From contig NZ_FYEH01000002.1 in NCBI RefSeq assembly GCF_900187945.1, positions 353,376 to 417,375 of the forward strand: 64,000 nucleotides of DNA, given 5' to 3'. The notes under the pieces are model-generated. The model was given only the letters and a program-made list of their open reading frames with translations. It ran no database searches and was not told where the DNA came from. Below, piece after piece: positions 23,906-32,435 of this stretch (its first letter is position 1; the number at the start of each line of letters is the position of its first letter). The translations under genes were made by a program, and so were the position numbers. Origin of the DNA: Arboricoccus pini (GTDB lineage: Bacteria > Pseudomonadota > Alphaproteobacteria > Geminicoccales > Geminicoccaceae).

Positions 23906-25696
23906 ATGTTGCAGCCTACACCGAAAGCCAACCTGTCTCTCCCGTTCAAGAGCGCCGGCTTTGCGACGCTCGTCGATGGACTCGACTATGCGGCACGCGG
24001 CGAGACGGGCTTCAATTTCTTCAGCGCGCGCGGCGAGCTCGAGTTCGTCCTCTCCTATCAGGATCTGCGCCGGGCGGCCCTGGACCTGGCTCCGCGTTTC
24101 CGCTCGGCAGGCCTTGAGCGCGGCGATCGCGTGGCCGTCATCGCCGAGACGACGCCTGCCTTCCTCAAGGTCTTCTTCGCCTGCCAGTATGCCGGCCTCG
24201 TGCCGGTGCCGCTGCCGCTCTGCATCAATTTCGGCGGCAAGGATGCCTATGTGGCCCGGCTGCAGGGCATGCTGCTCAGCGCTGGCGCCCGGGCCGCCAT
24301 CGGTGCCACCGAGCTGCTGGCCACGCTGGAAGAGGCCGCGATCGAGACGGATGTGCGCTTCGTCGGCACGGTCGAGGCGCTGGAAGCTCTGGAGCCGACC
24401 GGCCAGCTGGTCCATCTGCGGCCGGAAGATCCCTGCTACATCCAATATTCTTCGGGCAGCACGAGCTTTCCGCGCGGCGTCCTCGTGACCCAGGCGGCGA
24501 TCACCGCCAATGCCCGCGCCATTGCCGGCGGCATCGAGCTCAGGAGCGGCGATCGCTGTACGTCCTGGCTGCCGCTCTATCACGACATGGGCCTGGTCGG
24601 CTGTTGCCTGACGCCCGTGCTGAACCAGATCCCGGTCGACTATATCGCCACCACCGGCTTTGCCCGCCGGCCCCTCTCCTGGCTGAAGGTGCTCTCCGAA
24701 ATGGGCGGAACGATCTCGTTCAGCCCGACCTTCGGCTACGAGCTCTGCGCCAGGCGCGCGGCCGGCAGCGCCGTTGCCGACTATGATCTCAGCCAGTGGC
24801 GCCTGGCCGGCATTGGCGGCGAGATGATCCGCCCGAAGGCGCTGGGAGAGTTCGCCCGGACCTTTGCCGCCGCCGGCTTCGACAAACGCGCCTTCGTCGC
24901 CAGCTACGGTCTGGCCGAGGCGACCCTGGCCGTCACCTTCGCGCCCTTGCATCGGGGCGTCGAGATCGACCTCATCGAGCAGGGCGACGCCTTCGAGCGC
25001 CTGCGCCTGGCGATCCCGGCCAGTGCCGTCGTCGACCGTGGCACGCACCGTACCCGCGCTTTCGTCAAATGCGGCCGGCCGATGGCCGGCTACGCGCTCG
25101 AGATCCGCGACGATGCCAATCGCCGCCTGCCCGAGCGCACCGTCGGCCGGGTCTGCATCAAGGGCCCCAGCCTGATGACGGGCTATTTCCGCAACGTCGA
25201 GGCGACGAACGCGGTCATGGTCGAGGATGGCTGGCTCGACACGGGCGACATGGGCTACCTCGTCGACGGCGAACTCGTCGTCACCGGCCGGACGAAGGAC
25301 CTCATTATCCTGAACGGCCGCAATATCTGGCCGCAGGACCTCGAATGGGCCATCGAGCGCATCGAGGGCGTGCGCGTTGGCGACGTCGCCGCCTTCTCGA
25401 TGACGGGCGACGAGGACAAAGAGCGTGTCGTCGCCGTGGTGCAATGCCGGACCAGCGACAGCGAGGCGCAAGAGCGCCTGCGTAGCGATATCCATGCAAC
25501 GCTGCAGCGCGTGGCCGGCGTCGATTGCGAGGTCGTCCTGGCGCCACCGCGTTCCTTGACCTTCACAACGTCGGGCAAGCTCAGCCGGGCGGCCGCGAAA
25601 TCCAAATACGCGAGCGGCGCCATCCGCGACGTCGGCGAGGCCGCTCCGGCGGCGGCCGCCAACCAGGCCTGGGGCCAGCTGGCTCTCGCCAGCTGA
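23906..25696 (+). CDS. aasR: Fatty acyl-AMP ligase / acyl-ACP synthetase of ceramide synthesis
   Basis: This 596-residue ANL-superfamily enzyme has A3 motif YIQYSSGSTSFPRGV, SWLPLYHDMGLVG, ASYGLAEATLAVTF, A7 motif WLDTGDMGYL and A8 motif LVVTGRTKDLIILNGRNIWPQD. LPLYHDMG and the overall form are those of fatty acyl-AMP ligases, which adenylate fatty acids and load them onto carrier proteins. The gene is first in an operon with an epimerase-family reductase, an ACP and serine palmitoyltransferase. The same gene set in Caulobacter uses AasR to charge AcpR. Assignment to that role rests on neighbours; the enzyme class is secure. Confidence 0.85.
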   Translation: MLQPTPKANLSLPFKSAGFATLVDGLDYAARGETGFNFFSARGELEFVLSYQDLRRAALDLAPRFRSAGLERGDRVAVIAETTPAFLKVFFACQYAGLVPVPLPLCINFGGKDAYVARLQGMLLSAGARAAIGATELLATLEEAAIETDVRFVGTVEALEALEPTGQLVHLRPEDPCYIQYSSGSTSFPRGVLVTQAAITANARAIAGGIELRSGDRCTSWLPLYHDMGLVGCCLTPVLNQIPVDYIATTGFARRPLSWLKVLSEMGGTISFSPTFGYELCARRAAGSAVADYDLSQWRLAGIGGEMIRPKALGEFARTFAAAGFDKRAFVASYGLAEATLAVTFAPLHRGVEIDLIEQGDAFERLRLAIPASAVVDRGTHRTRAFVKCGRPMAGYALEIRDDANRRLPERTVGRVCIKGPSLMTGYFRNVEATNAVMVEDGWLDTGDMGYLVDGELVVTGRTKDLIILNGRNIWPQDLEWAIERIEGVRVGDVAAFSMTGDEDKERVVAVVQCRTSDSEAQERLRSDIHATLQRVAGVDCEVVLAPPRSLTFTTSGKLSRAAAKSKYASGAIRDVGEAAPAAAANQAWGQLALAS

Positions 25697-25725
25697 GTTG
25701 CGGCCAGCACGCAGCAGGCAAACCC

Positions 25726-26667
25726 TTGATCATCGCGCTGACGGGAGCCACCGGCTTTATCGGCCGGCCGCTCCTGACCAGGCTCCTCGACCAGGGCCAC
25801 AAGGTCAAGGCGCTGGCAAGACACCCCGAATCGTTGCCGCCAGCCCAGGGCCTGGTCGCCGTCAAGGGCGACCTTGGCAATGCGCCGGCGCTGGCCGAAC
25901 TCGTTGCCGATGCCGAGAGCGTCATCCACTTGGCAGGCTTGGTCGCGGCGGCGGATCCCACCGCCTTCGAGCATGCCAACGCGGCAGGCAGCCGTAATCT
26001 CGCCGCTGCCCTCGCCAGCGCCAATCCAAGCGTGCCGCTGCTCGTCATCTCCTCATTGGCGGCGCGGGCCCCCGAGCTTTCGCCTTATGCCGCCAGCAAG
26101 GCCGGTGGCGAGCGGGCCTTCGCCGGCCTGCCCGACGTCCGCATCGTGCGCCCACCCGCCGTCTATGGCCCGGGTGACAAGGGGACCTTGCCGATCTTCC
26201 AGCAACTGAGCCAGGGCTGGCTGACGGCACCACGCGGGCGGCATCTTTTCTCGATGATCCATGTGGACGACCTAGTGGCACTCCTGGCGGCCCTGGCCGT
26301 CGGGGATGCCGGCGACCCGGCAAGGCTGATCGAGCCGGATGATGGCACGGATGCCGGCTATGGCTGGGACGATCTGGCCCGTATCGCTGCCCTGGCCATG
26401 GGTCGACGCGTCCGCGTCCTGAAGCTGCCACGTGCAGTCTTCGAGGGTGTCGCCCGTCTCATGGAGCTGGCGGCGCGCGGCCTGCGCCAGACGCCGCCTT
26501 TGGATCGAGGCAAAGTGGCCGAACTTTTCCATCCCGACTGGCGGGTGGAGCGGGCGACGCATCAGGGCCTCATCTGGCGCCCGACCCTGGATTTCACGGC
26601 GGGGTTCGCAAGAACTCTGGCGTGGTATAGAAGCGCGGGCTGGATCAAAGCCGGCAAGACGAAGTGA
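25726..26667 (+). CDS. cerR: NAD-dependent epimerase-family reductase, probable 3-oxo-(dihydro)sphingolipid reductase CerR
   Basis: The 313-residue extended SDR begins at a TTG giving MIIALTGATGFIGRPLLTRLL, which puts the nucleotide-binding TGATGFIG at the extreme N-terminus. SDR features continue with ESVIHLAGLVAAAD, ISSLAARAPELSPYAASKAGGE (catalytic YxxxK) and VRPPAVYGPGD. In Caulobacter an epimerase-like CerR reduces the 3-oxo product during ceramide synthesis, and its gene sits with spt, acpR and aasR as here. The gap to aasR is 29 bp. The frame is open upstream into aasR, but no other start fits the fold. Confidence 0.82.
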   Translation: MIIALTGATGFIGRPLLTRLLDQGHKVKALARHPESLPPAQGLVAVKGDLGNAPALAELVADAESVIHLAGLVAAADPTAFEHANAAGSRNLAAALASANPSVPLLVISSLAARAPELSPYAASKAGGERAFAGLPDVRIVRPPAVYGPGDKGTLPIFQQLSQGWLTAPRGRHLFSMIHVDDLVALLAALAVGDAGDPARLIEPDDGTDAGYGWDDLARIAALAMGRRVRVLKLPRAVFEGVARLMELAARGLRQTPPLDRGKVAELFHPDWRVERATHQGLIWRPTLDFTAGFARTLAWYRSAGWIKAGKTK

Positions 26668-26721
26668 ACAAGGGGTGCCTGGACACAGGAACCTCCCGCG
26701 ACGAACGGACGGACGGGTATC

Positions 26722-26994
26722 ATGGTGGACGTAACGAGCGACAAGGACGTCGCGGGCAGCGACGAGGTTTTCAAGGAGGTCTGCGGGCTGGTGACGCGCT
26801 TTGCTCCCGAGGGCATGGCGCTCACACCCGACACCGAACTTGCGGCCCAGCTCAATATCGATAGCGTGGCCGCCATGGATCTCGTGATGGAGATCGAGGA
26901 CCATTATAATATCGACATTCCAATCAACGAGATCGCGGACCTGCGTACGCTAGGCGACCTGGCCAAGCTCGTCCGCCGGCACGTCAAAGGCTGA
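26722..26994 (+). CDS. acpR: Dedicated acyl carrier protein (AcpR-like)
   Basis: This 90-residue acidic protein has the phosphopantetheine attachment serine in LAAQLNIDSVAAMDLVMEIED, followed by IPINEIADLRTLGDLAKLV, a normal carrier-protein helix III/IV pattern. It is not the housekeeping AcpP, whose motif is DSLD. Its position immediately before serine palmitoyltransferase and after the acyl-AMP ligase indicates that it carries the acyl chain condensed with serine. Spacing is 54 bp from cerR and 72 bp to spt. Confidence 0.85.
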   Translation: MVDVTSDKDVAGSDEVFKEVCGLVTRFAPEGMALTPDTELAAQLNIDSVAAMDLVMEIEDHYNIDIPINEIADLRTLGDLAKLVRRHVKG

Positions 26995-27066
26995 GCGCCA
27001 CCTTCTTTCTTTCTACCTTGCCGCCTTCCGGGGCGACTGACCCCTTTGCAGCGAGCTTTCGAGCGC

Positions 27067-28263
27067 ATGGATATCTTCGATAAGTACGCCACGATCATCG
27101 GCCGGCACGACAAGGTCTTGGAAGCCGGAACGGATCCTTTCGCCGTCCGCGTCGATGAGATGCTGAGCGCCACCGAGGCGATGATTGGCGGCCGCCGCAC
27201 CATCCTCCTCGGCACCAATAATTATCTGGGCCTTACCTTCGACCCGACGGCGATCGACGCCTCGGTCGAGGCGGCCCGCAGGGACGGTACCGGCACCACG
27301 GGCTCGCGCATCGCCAACGGCAATTATGCGCAGCACCAGGAGTTGGAGCTTGAACTGGCGGCGTTCCTGAAGCGTCGCTCCTGCATGGTCTTCACGACCG
27401 GCTACCAGGCAAACCTGGCCATGATCGCCGGCGTCGCTGGCCCACGCGACGTCATCTTCATGGACAGCGACAGCCACGCCAGCATCTATGACGGCTGCAC
27501 GCTCTCCGGCGCCAAGGTCATCCGCTTCCGCCACAACGACCCTGACGACCTCGACCGTCGCCTCGCCCGCTCGCCCGAGGGCGAATGCAAGCTCATCATT
27601 GTCGAGGGCCTCTATAGCATCCTGGGCGACACTGCCCCGCTCAAGGCCTTCGCCGAGGTCAAGAAGAAGCACGGCGCCTGGCTAATGGTCGACGAGGCAC
27701 ACTCACTTGGCGTCTATGGCGGCGAGGGCCGCGGCGTGGCCGAGGCCCAGGACTGCGAGGCGGACGTCGATTTCGTCGTCGGCACATTCAGCAAGAGCCT
27801 GGCCGCGATCGGCGGTTTCGGTGCCGCCAACCATCCGCGCTTCGACTGCCTGCGCTTCTGCTCGCGCCCCTATATGTTCACGGCCTCGCCCAGCCCAGCA
27901 AGCATCGCGTCGGCCCGCGCCTCGCTGCGCCGCATGGCCAACGATCCGAACCTGCGCGCCGCCATCTGGAACAATGCCGAACGGCTGCATGCGGGCCTTC
28001 GCCAACTGGGCTACACCGTCGCCGCTGCCCCGGGCCCGGTCGCGGCGATCCGGCTGCCGGACGAGGCAACGGCCGTCGCCGCCTGGAACCGGCTCCTGCA
28101 GCTTGGCGTCTATGTCAATCTGGCCGTGCCACCGGGCACGCCGAACGGCGCCTGCCTGCTCCGCTGCAGCCTCTCCGCCGCCCATGCGCCAGCCCAGATC
28201 GACGAGGTGCTCGGCCGCTTCGAACGCCTCAGCCAATCGCTTCGCGAGCTTGCGACAGCCTGA
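27067..28263 (+). CDS. spt: Serine palmitoyltransferase (alpha-oxoamine synthase)
   Basis: The 398-residue PLP enzyme condenses L-serine with an acyl thioester to 3-oxo-sphinganine, the first step of sphingolipid synthesis. The PLP lysine lies in FVVGTFSKSLAAIGGF; other hallmarks are TDPFAVRVDEMLSATEAMI, GTNNYLGLTFDP, DSHASIYDG, VDEAHSLGVYGGEGRGV and RPYMFTASPSP. From memory the sequence matches Sphingomonas SPT along nearly its whole length, including YVNLAVPPGTPNGACLLRCS. This separates it from glycine C-acetyltransferase and BioF. ATG 27067 gives MDIFDKYATII; an in-frame TTG at 27046 is less likely. It is last in the operon and followed directly by a terminator. Confidence 0.92.
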   Translation: MDIFDKYATIIGRHDKVLEAGTDPFAVRVDEMLSATEAMIGGRRTILLGTNNYLGLTFDPTAIDASVEAARRDGTGTTGSRIANGNYAQHQELELELAAFLKRRSCMVFTTGYQANLAMIAGVAGPRDVIFMDSDSHASIYDGCTLSGAKVIRFRHNDPDDLDRRLARSPEGECKLIIVEGLYSILGDTAPLKAFAEVKKKHGAWLMVDEAHSLGVYGGEGRGVAEAQDCEADVDFVVGTFSKSLAAIGGFGAANHPRFDCLRFCSRPYMFTASPSPASIASARASLRRMANDPNLRAAIWNNAERLHAGLRQLGYTVAAAPGPVAAIRLPDEATAVAAWNRLLQLGVYVNLAVPPGTPNGACLLRCSLSAAHAPAQIDEVLGRFERLSQSLRELATA

Positions 28264-28289
28264 GCGGACGCCGAGTCCGCTCGTCTTTT
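28262..28289 (+). terminator. Rho-independent terminator of the sphingolipid operon
   Basis: A perfect 8-bp stem GAGCGGAC (28262-28269) and GTCCGCTC (28275-28282) with loop GCCGA is followed by GTCTTTT. It starts inside the spt stop codon and overlaps the end of the convergent aldo/keto reductase gene. Confidence 0.85.
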
Positions 28290-29124
28290 AGAGCATCTCG
28301 ATCGACGGATTGCCTTTAGGCGCTGGAAAGAGCCGATTCAGCGCCGACAGGGTCTCGTCCGGCAATTCAAGCTCGAGCGCGCGGCGATTCTCCTCCACAT
28401 GCACCGGCCGCGCAGCCTTCGGGATCGGGATCACGCCCGGCTGGCGGAGCAGCCAGGCCAGCGCCACCTGCGCCACCGTCGCGCCCAGACCGGCGGCGAT
28501 CTTCTTGAGCCCCGCATCGCGAAGCATGCGCCCCTGCTCGATCGGCGAGTAGGCCATGAGCGGTATCGAACGACGACGGCAAAGCGGGGCAAGACGCGCC
28601 TCGGGCCAGCGCCGCGTCAGGTTATAGAGAACCTGATTGGTGGCGCAGGCCGCGCCGCCTTCGAGAGCCAAAAGCTCGGCCATGTCGTCGGCGTCGAAAT
28701 TGCTCACACCCCAATGACGGATCTTGCCAGCCGCCTGCAGGGCCGCGAAGCCCGCCAGCGTCTCCTCGAGCGGATGGCTGCCCGTCCAGTGCAGCAGATA
28801 GAGATCGAGATGATCGGTCGCCAACCGCTTCAGACTCCGCTCGCAGGCAGCCACCGTCCCCTGCCGACTGGCATTCGACGGCAGCACCTTGCTGACCAGC
28901 ACCACCTCGTCCCGCCGCCCGGCAATTGCCGCACCCACGACCTCTTCCGAGCCCCCCTGGGCATACATTTCCGCCGTATCGACGAGCGTCAGGCCCAGAT
29001 CAAGGCCACGGCGCAGTGCTCTTGCCTCCGCCTCCCGATCGGCGCCGCGCTCGCCCATGTTCCAGGTACCTTGCCCCAGCCGCGGTGTCCGGCGCCCGGC
29101 AATCTCGATCATCGGAAGTGTCAT
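28288..29124 (-). CDS. Aldo/keto reductase
   Basis: The 278-residue (beta/alpha)8-barrel NADPH reductase carries the catalytic tetrad: Asp in LVDTAEMYAQG with its Tyr, Lys in VVLVSKVLPSNA and His in LYLLHWTGSHPLEE. Further family segments are GKIRHWGVSNFD, NQVLYNLTRR, LMAYSPIEQG and the cofactor-binding IPIPKAARPVHVEEN. The substrate cannot be told from sequence. It converges on spt and shares the 28262-28289 hairpin region. Confidence 0.92.
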   Translation of the reverse strand: MTLPMIEIAGRRTPRLGQGTWNMGERGADREAEARALRRGLDLGLTLVDTAEMYAQGGSEEVVGAAIAGRRDEVVLVSKVLPSNASRQGTVAACERSLKRLATDHLDLYLLHWTGSHPLEETLAGFAALQAAGKIRHWGVSNFDADDMAELLALEGGAACATNQVLYNLTRRWPEARLAPLCRRRSIPLMAYSPIEQGRMLRDAGLKKIAAGLGATVAQVALAWLLRQPGVIPIPKAARPVHVEENRRALELELPDETLSALNRLFPAPKGNPSIEML

Positions 29125-29147
29125 CGACAGCTGCCTTGCTCTTTAAG

Positions 29148-29183
29148 AAAAAGCAGGCGGATGTCGTCGAGCCGACGTCCGCC
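29148..29183 (-). terminator. Rho-independent terminator of cstA-ybdD
   Basis: An 11-bp stem with one G-U pair (plus-strand 29156-29166 and 29173-29183, 6-nt loop) is followed on the minus strand by GCTTTTTCTT. It lies downstream of ybdD on that strand. Confidence 0.75.
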
Positions 29184-29252
29184 CCTCGATTCCTCGGGCT
29201 CGCACCGACACTGCCAGCGCCGCCCTCCCGCTATCGGCCAGGGATTGCCATG

Positions 29253-29474
29253 TCAGCAGCAGCGCAGACCACGACCACTGCCATCGGCATAGCGTCGCGA
29301 CTGCATGAGCCGGAAAAACTCGGTCTTGCTCAGTACCGGCCGCTCGGGATGGACCCGGCCCTGATGCGCGACATAAGTCTCATAATCCTGAATGCCGATC
29401 ATGAGATTGGCCGTCTCCTTGAGGCGGCGGCCCAACCTGCCCAATTCAGGCCCGAGATTGCACAGGCAGTTCAT
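29253..29474 (-). CDS. ybdD: YbdD/YjiX family protein
   Basis: This 73-residue protein has the YbdD/YjiX (DUF466) pattern: MIGIQDYETYVAHQGRVHPERPVLSKTEFFRLMQSRRYADG, ending RCC. Such small proteins are encoded directly after CstA-family pyruvate or peptide transporters and appear to modulate them. Its start overlaps the cstA end by 29 bp, and a terminator follows. Confidence 0.9.
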   Translation of the reverse strand: MNCLCNLGPELGRLGRRLKETANLMIGIQDYETYVAHQGRVHPERPVLSKTEFFRLMQSRRYADGSGRGLRCC

Positions 29475-31539
29475 AGCTGGCCTCCCTTGTACTTACCCGA
29501 TGGCTGCGAAGCGCCTGGCGGGAGACGGTGACGCCATAGACCAGCATGATGACGACCACCGCCATGAAGATCAATGTCAGCCCGGCATTCACATAGTCAT
29601 TGGTGACGATGCGGCTCATCTCGAGCGCGTTCTTGGCGGGCGCCAGCATCTGGCCATTCGCCAGGGCCGCGCGGTACTTGGCACCGTGCGCAAGAAAGCC
29701 GATGGCCGGGCTGGAATCGAAGAGCTTTTGCCAGCCCGCCGTCAGCGTGCAGATCGCGAGCCACGCGGTCGGCAAGATGGCAACCCACGCATAGCGCTCA
29801 TGCTTCATGCGAAAGAGGACGACCGTCGCCAGGGTCAGCGCAATCGCCGCCAGCATCTGGTTGGAGATGCCAAAGAGTGGCCAGAGCGAATTGATGCCGC
29901 CCAAGGGATCGACGACGCCCTGGTAGAGGAAATAGCCCCAGGCGGCGACGGCCAGGGCGGTCGCCATTAGATTGGGTAGCAGTGCCTGGGTCCGCTTGAA
30001 GGCCGGGATCGCCGTACCCAGCAGATCCTGGATCATGAAACGGGTAACCCTTGTTCCGGCATCGACGGTCGTGAGGATAAAGAGGGCCTCGAAGAGAATG
30101 GCGAAATGGTACCAAAAGGCCATCATCGTCTTGCCGCCGACGGCACCTGAGAGAATATGCGCCATACCGACCGCCAGAGTCGGCGCGCCGCCCGCGCGAC
30201 TAAGGATCGAACTCTCGCCGACATCGCTCGCCAATTGGGTCAGCATGTCGGGCGTGATCACGAAGCCCCAATTGCTGACCGTCTGTGCTGCCTGATCGAC
30301 CGTGGTGCCGATCAGAGCCGCTGGCGCGTTCATGGCGAAATAGGCGCCGGGCTCGAGAACACAGGCGGCGATCAATGCCATGATGGCAACGAAGCTCTCC
30401 ATGAGCATGGCGCCATAGCCGATCAAGCGGGTCTGCACCTCGTTCTCGATTAGCTTGGGCGTGGTCCCAGAGGCGATCAGCGCATGGAAGCCGGAAACGG
30501 AGCCGCAGGCGATCGTGATGAAGAGGAAGGGAAAGAGGCCGCCCGAGAACACGGGACCGGTACCGTCGACAAAACGGCTGACGGCCGGCATCTGCATCTG
30601 CGGCTGGACGACGAGGATACCCAGCGCCAGCGCCGTGATCGTGCCGATCTTGAGGAATGTCGAGAGATAATCGCGCGGCGCCAGCACCAGCCATACCGGC
30701 AAGATCGAGGCGATGAAGCCGTAGCCGATCAGGATCAGGGCCAGGGTTGGGCCGCTATAGGTGAAAAGCGGTGCCAGGCTCGGGGTCTCCGCAACAGTCC
30801 GGCCAAAGACGATCGAGGCCATCAGGAGAACGAATCCGATCAGCGACATCTCGAGGATGCGCCCCGGCCGAACGCGGCTGTAAATGCCCATGAGCACGGC
30901 AATGGGAATCGTCGCAAAGACGGTGAAGGTGCCCCAGGGGCTGCCGGTCAGCGCCTTGACCACGACCAGCGCCAGCACGGCCAGGAGGATGATCATAATC
31001 ATCAAGACGCCGAACAAAGCGACGATGCCCGGGACGTTGCCCATCTCCGAGCGGATGATCTCGCCCAGCGAGCGCCCATCGCGGCGCGTCGAGATAAAGA
31101 GGATCAGGAAATCCTGCACGGCACCGGCAAAAACCACACCGACCAGGATCCAGAGCGTGCCGGGCAGATAGCCCATCTGCGCTGCGAGAACCGGCCCCAC
31201 CAGCGGCCCGGCACCCGCGATCGCGGCGAAATGATGGCCAAAAACGACGTTCTTGTTGGTCGGGACGAAGTCGAGGCCGTCATTATAGCGGACGGCTGGC
31301 GTCACGCGCCTGGGGTCGAGCTGCAGCACCCGGTCGGCGATGAAAACGCTGTAGAAACGGTAGGCCAGCAGATAGACGCAGACGGCGGCCGTCACGAGCC
31401 AGACCGCGTTGATCGTTTCGCCCCGATGGAGCGCGACAATGCCTAACGCGAAGGCGCCCAGAATAGCGATTGCGGCCCAAATCACGTAGGTCCAGCCGCC
31501 GCTGGCTGGCGAATGTTTTGTTAGGGTGGCCACGGCCAC
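29446..31539 (-). CDS. cstA: Carbon-starvation transporter CstA
   Basis: The 697-residue protein has about 16-18 hydrophobic segments along its length. It carries the CstA signatures NDGLDFVPTNKNVVFGHHFAAIAGAGPLVGPVLAAQMGY, ACGSVSGFHALIASGTTPK and the C-terminal LWPLFGISNQMLAA. Family members import pyruvate or peptides under nutrient limitation. The length is typical. The N-terminal start MAVATLTKHSPASG precedes TM1. It forms an operon with ybdD. Confidence 0.94.
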   Translation of the reverse strand: MAVATLTKHSPASGGWTYVIWAAIAILGAFALGIVALHRGETINAVWLVTAAVCVYLLAYRFYSVFIADRVLQLDPRRVTPAVRYNDGLDFVPTNKNVVFGHHFAAIAGAGPLVGPVLAAQMGYLPGTLWILVGVVFAGAVQDFLILFISTRRDGRSLGEIIRSEMGNVPGIVALFGVLMIMIILLAVLALVVVKALTGSPWGTFTVFATIPIAVLMGIYSRVRPGRILEMSLIGFVLLMASIVFGRTVAETPSLAPLFTYSGPTLALILIGYGFIASILPVWLVLAPRDYLSTFLKIGTITALALGILVVQPQMQMPAVSRFVDGTGPVFSGGLFPFLFITIACGSVSGFHALIASGTTPKLIENEVQTRLIGYGAMLMESFVAIMALIAACVLEPGAYFAMNAPAALIGTTVDQAAQTVSNWGFVITPDMLTQLASDVGESSILSRAGGAPTLAVGMAHILSGAVGGKTMMAFWYHFAILFEALFILTTVDAGTRVTRFMIQDLLGTAIPAFKRTQALLPNLMATALAVAAWGYFLYQGVVDPLGGINSLWPLFGISNQMLAAIALTLATVVLFRMKHERYAWVAILPTAWLAICTLTAGWQKLFDSSPAIGFLAHGAKYRAALANGQMLAPAKNALEMSRIVTNDYVNAGLTLIFMAVVVIMLVYGVTVSRQALRSHRVSTREASYELPVQSRA

Positions 31540-32435
31540 TTCTCCTCAACCTGATCACATTAAACGCTGTAAATATCAGCAGCCGCCGGCACAAGCCATC
31601 AGGGGCAAGGCCGGAAGGATCACCCCAACCGCGGCAAGACGATCATCGATGCCGGCCTGGATGGCAGGCCGACAGAAATAACCGAACCGACGCCCGTGCC
31701 CGTGCCCGTGCCCGTGCAGGATGCGCCCGTGCCACGCGTTTGGGCACCGGCGTACATGGCCTACAGGCAGCGCTCATCCACGGTCCCTTGCCGAGGAGCT
31801 TTATCGACCTCATCGCCGAACTCGACCATCGGCCCGAGGATCTCGTCCTCACCAAGCGAAGTTGGCAACTCTCCCCGCGAGTAGCTCGAACTGCGGTCTG
31901 ACCAACTCTCCTCCCCGCAAGGCGGTTGACGGGATAGCCAGCTATTCGTCGCGCCCTGGTCGGCCGATGCGGAAACTGTCCAGTGCCTTCGTGGGCAGCA
32001 CGATTTCCTTCCACACCGCCTGATTGATCCGACTATCCTGCGTGCGCTCCACGCGCTGCCGGTCAATCGGGGCGAGGGCAGCGGCGCTTTGGAGCGCTCG
32101 CCCGTGCGGGTCAGACGCGCCTTGCCTTCATGGCGTCGGTGCTGACGCGGCTTCACTGTCGCGGCGGCCATGCCCCGGCGCGAAAAGCAATCGATCCCCA
32201 AGAACGCCTTGATGGCTCACTCCTCGCCCCGTCGCTCCCCGTGATTTCGCCAACGGCGGACAGATCCGGCCATGCAGCGCGAAGATCAAAATCCTGCGCA
32301 AGCGTGTCGCGGACCGACGCGCCGCAATGCATGGCAAGCTCCCCTTGGCCGCTGTCGACCGTGAAATAGGATTCCGATAGGAGGGGGCCTAATATGCGAC
32401 CAGCGACTTCCTGTAATCTGGAGAATGTCCACCCG
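31540..32435. other. 896-bp intergenic stretch with a short tandem repeat and decayed coding fragments
   Basis: No intact gene is visible. At 31692-31717 a 6-bp unit GCCCGT is repeated four times. On the minus strand a 61-codon open stretch (32127-31942) has protein-like composition (VERTQDSRINQAVWKEIVL, RIGRPGRDE then stop). A neighbouring frame at about 32400-32153 also looks protein-like (ESYFTVDSGQGELAMHCG). They are out of frame with each other, which suggests a frameshifted, unidentified gene. Confidence 0.4.
31942..32400 (-). pseudogene. Possible frameshifted remnant of an unidentified gene
   Basis: Two minus-strand open stretches in different frames, at about 32400-32153 and 32127-31942, read like protein but lack a shared frame or recognised family. 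No start codon is convincing. It is listed as a possible remnant only. Confidence 0.25.

Noticed and set aside
23873..25495. 540-codon open frame on the minus strand opposite the acyl-AMP ligase gene
   Set aside because: Low-complexity, Arg/Asp/Gly/Ala-rich translation with no family motifs, fully antisense to a well-supported gene; a by-product of high GC and codon bias.
27067..28263. Reading the PLP enzyme as BioF (biotin) or glycine C-acetyltransferase
   Set aside because: SPT-specific segments and the acyl-AMP ligase/ACP/reductase neighbours point to sphingolipid synthesis; no biotin or threonine-degradation genes are nearby.
31692..31717. Four-fold hexamer repeat considered as a CRISPR array
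   Set aside because: Contiguous 6-bp tandem units without spacers; no cas genes anywhere in the window.
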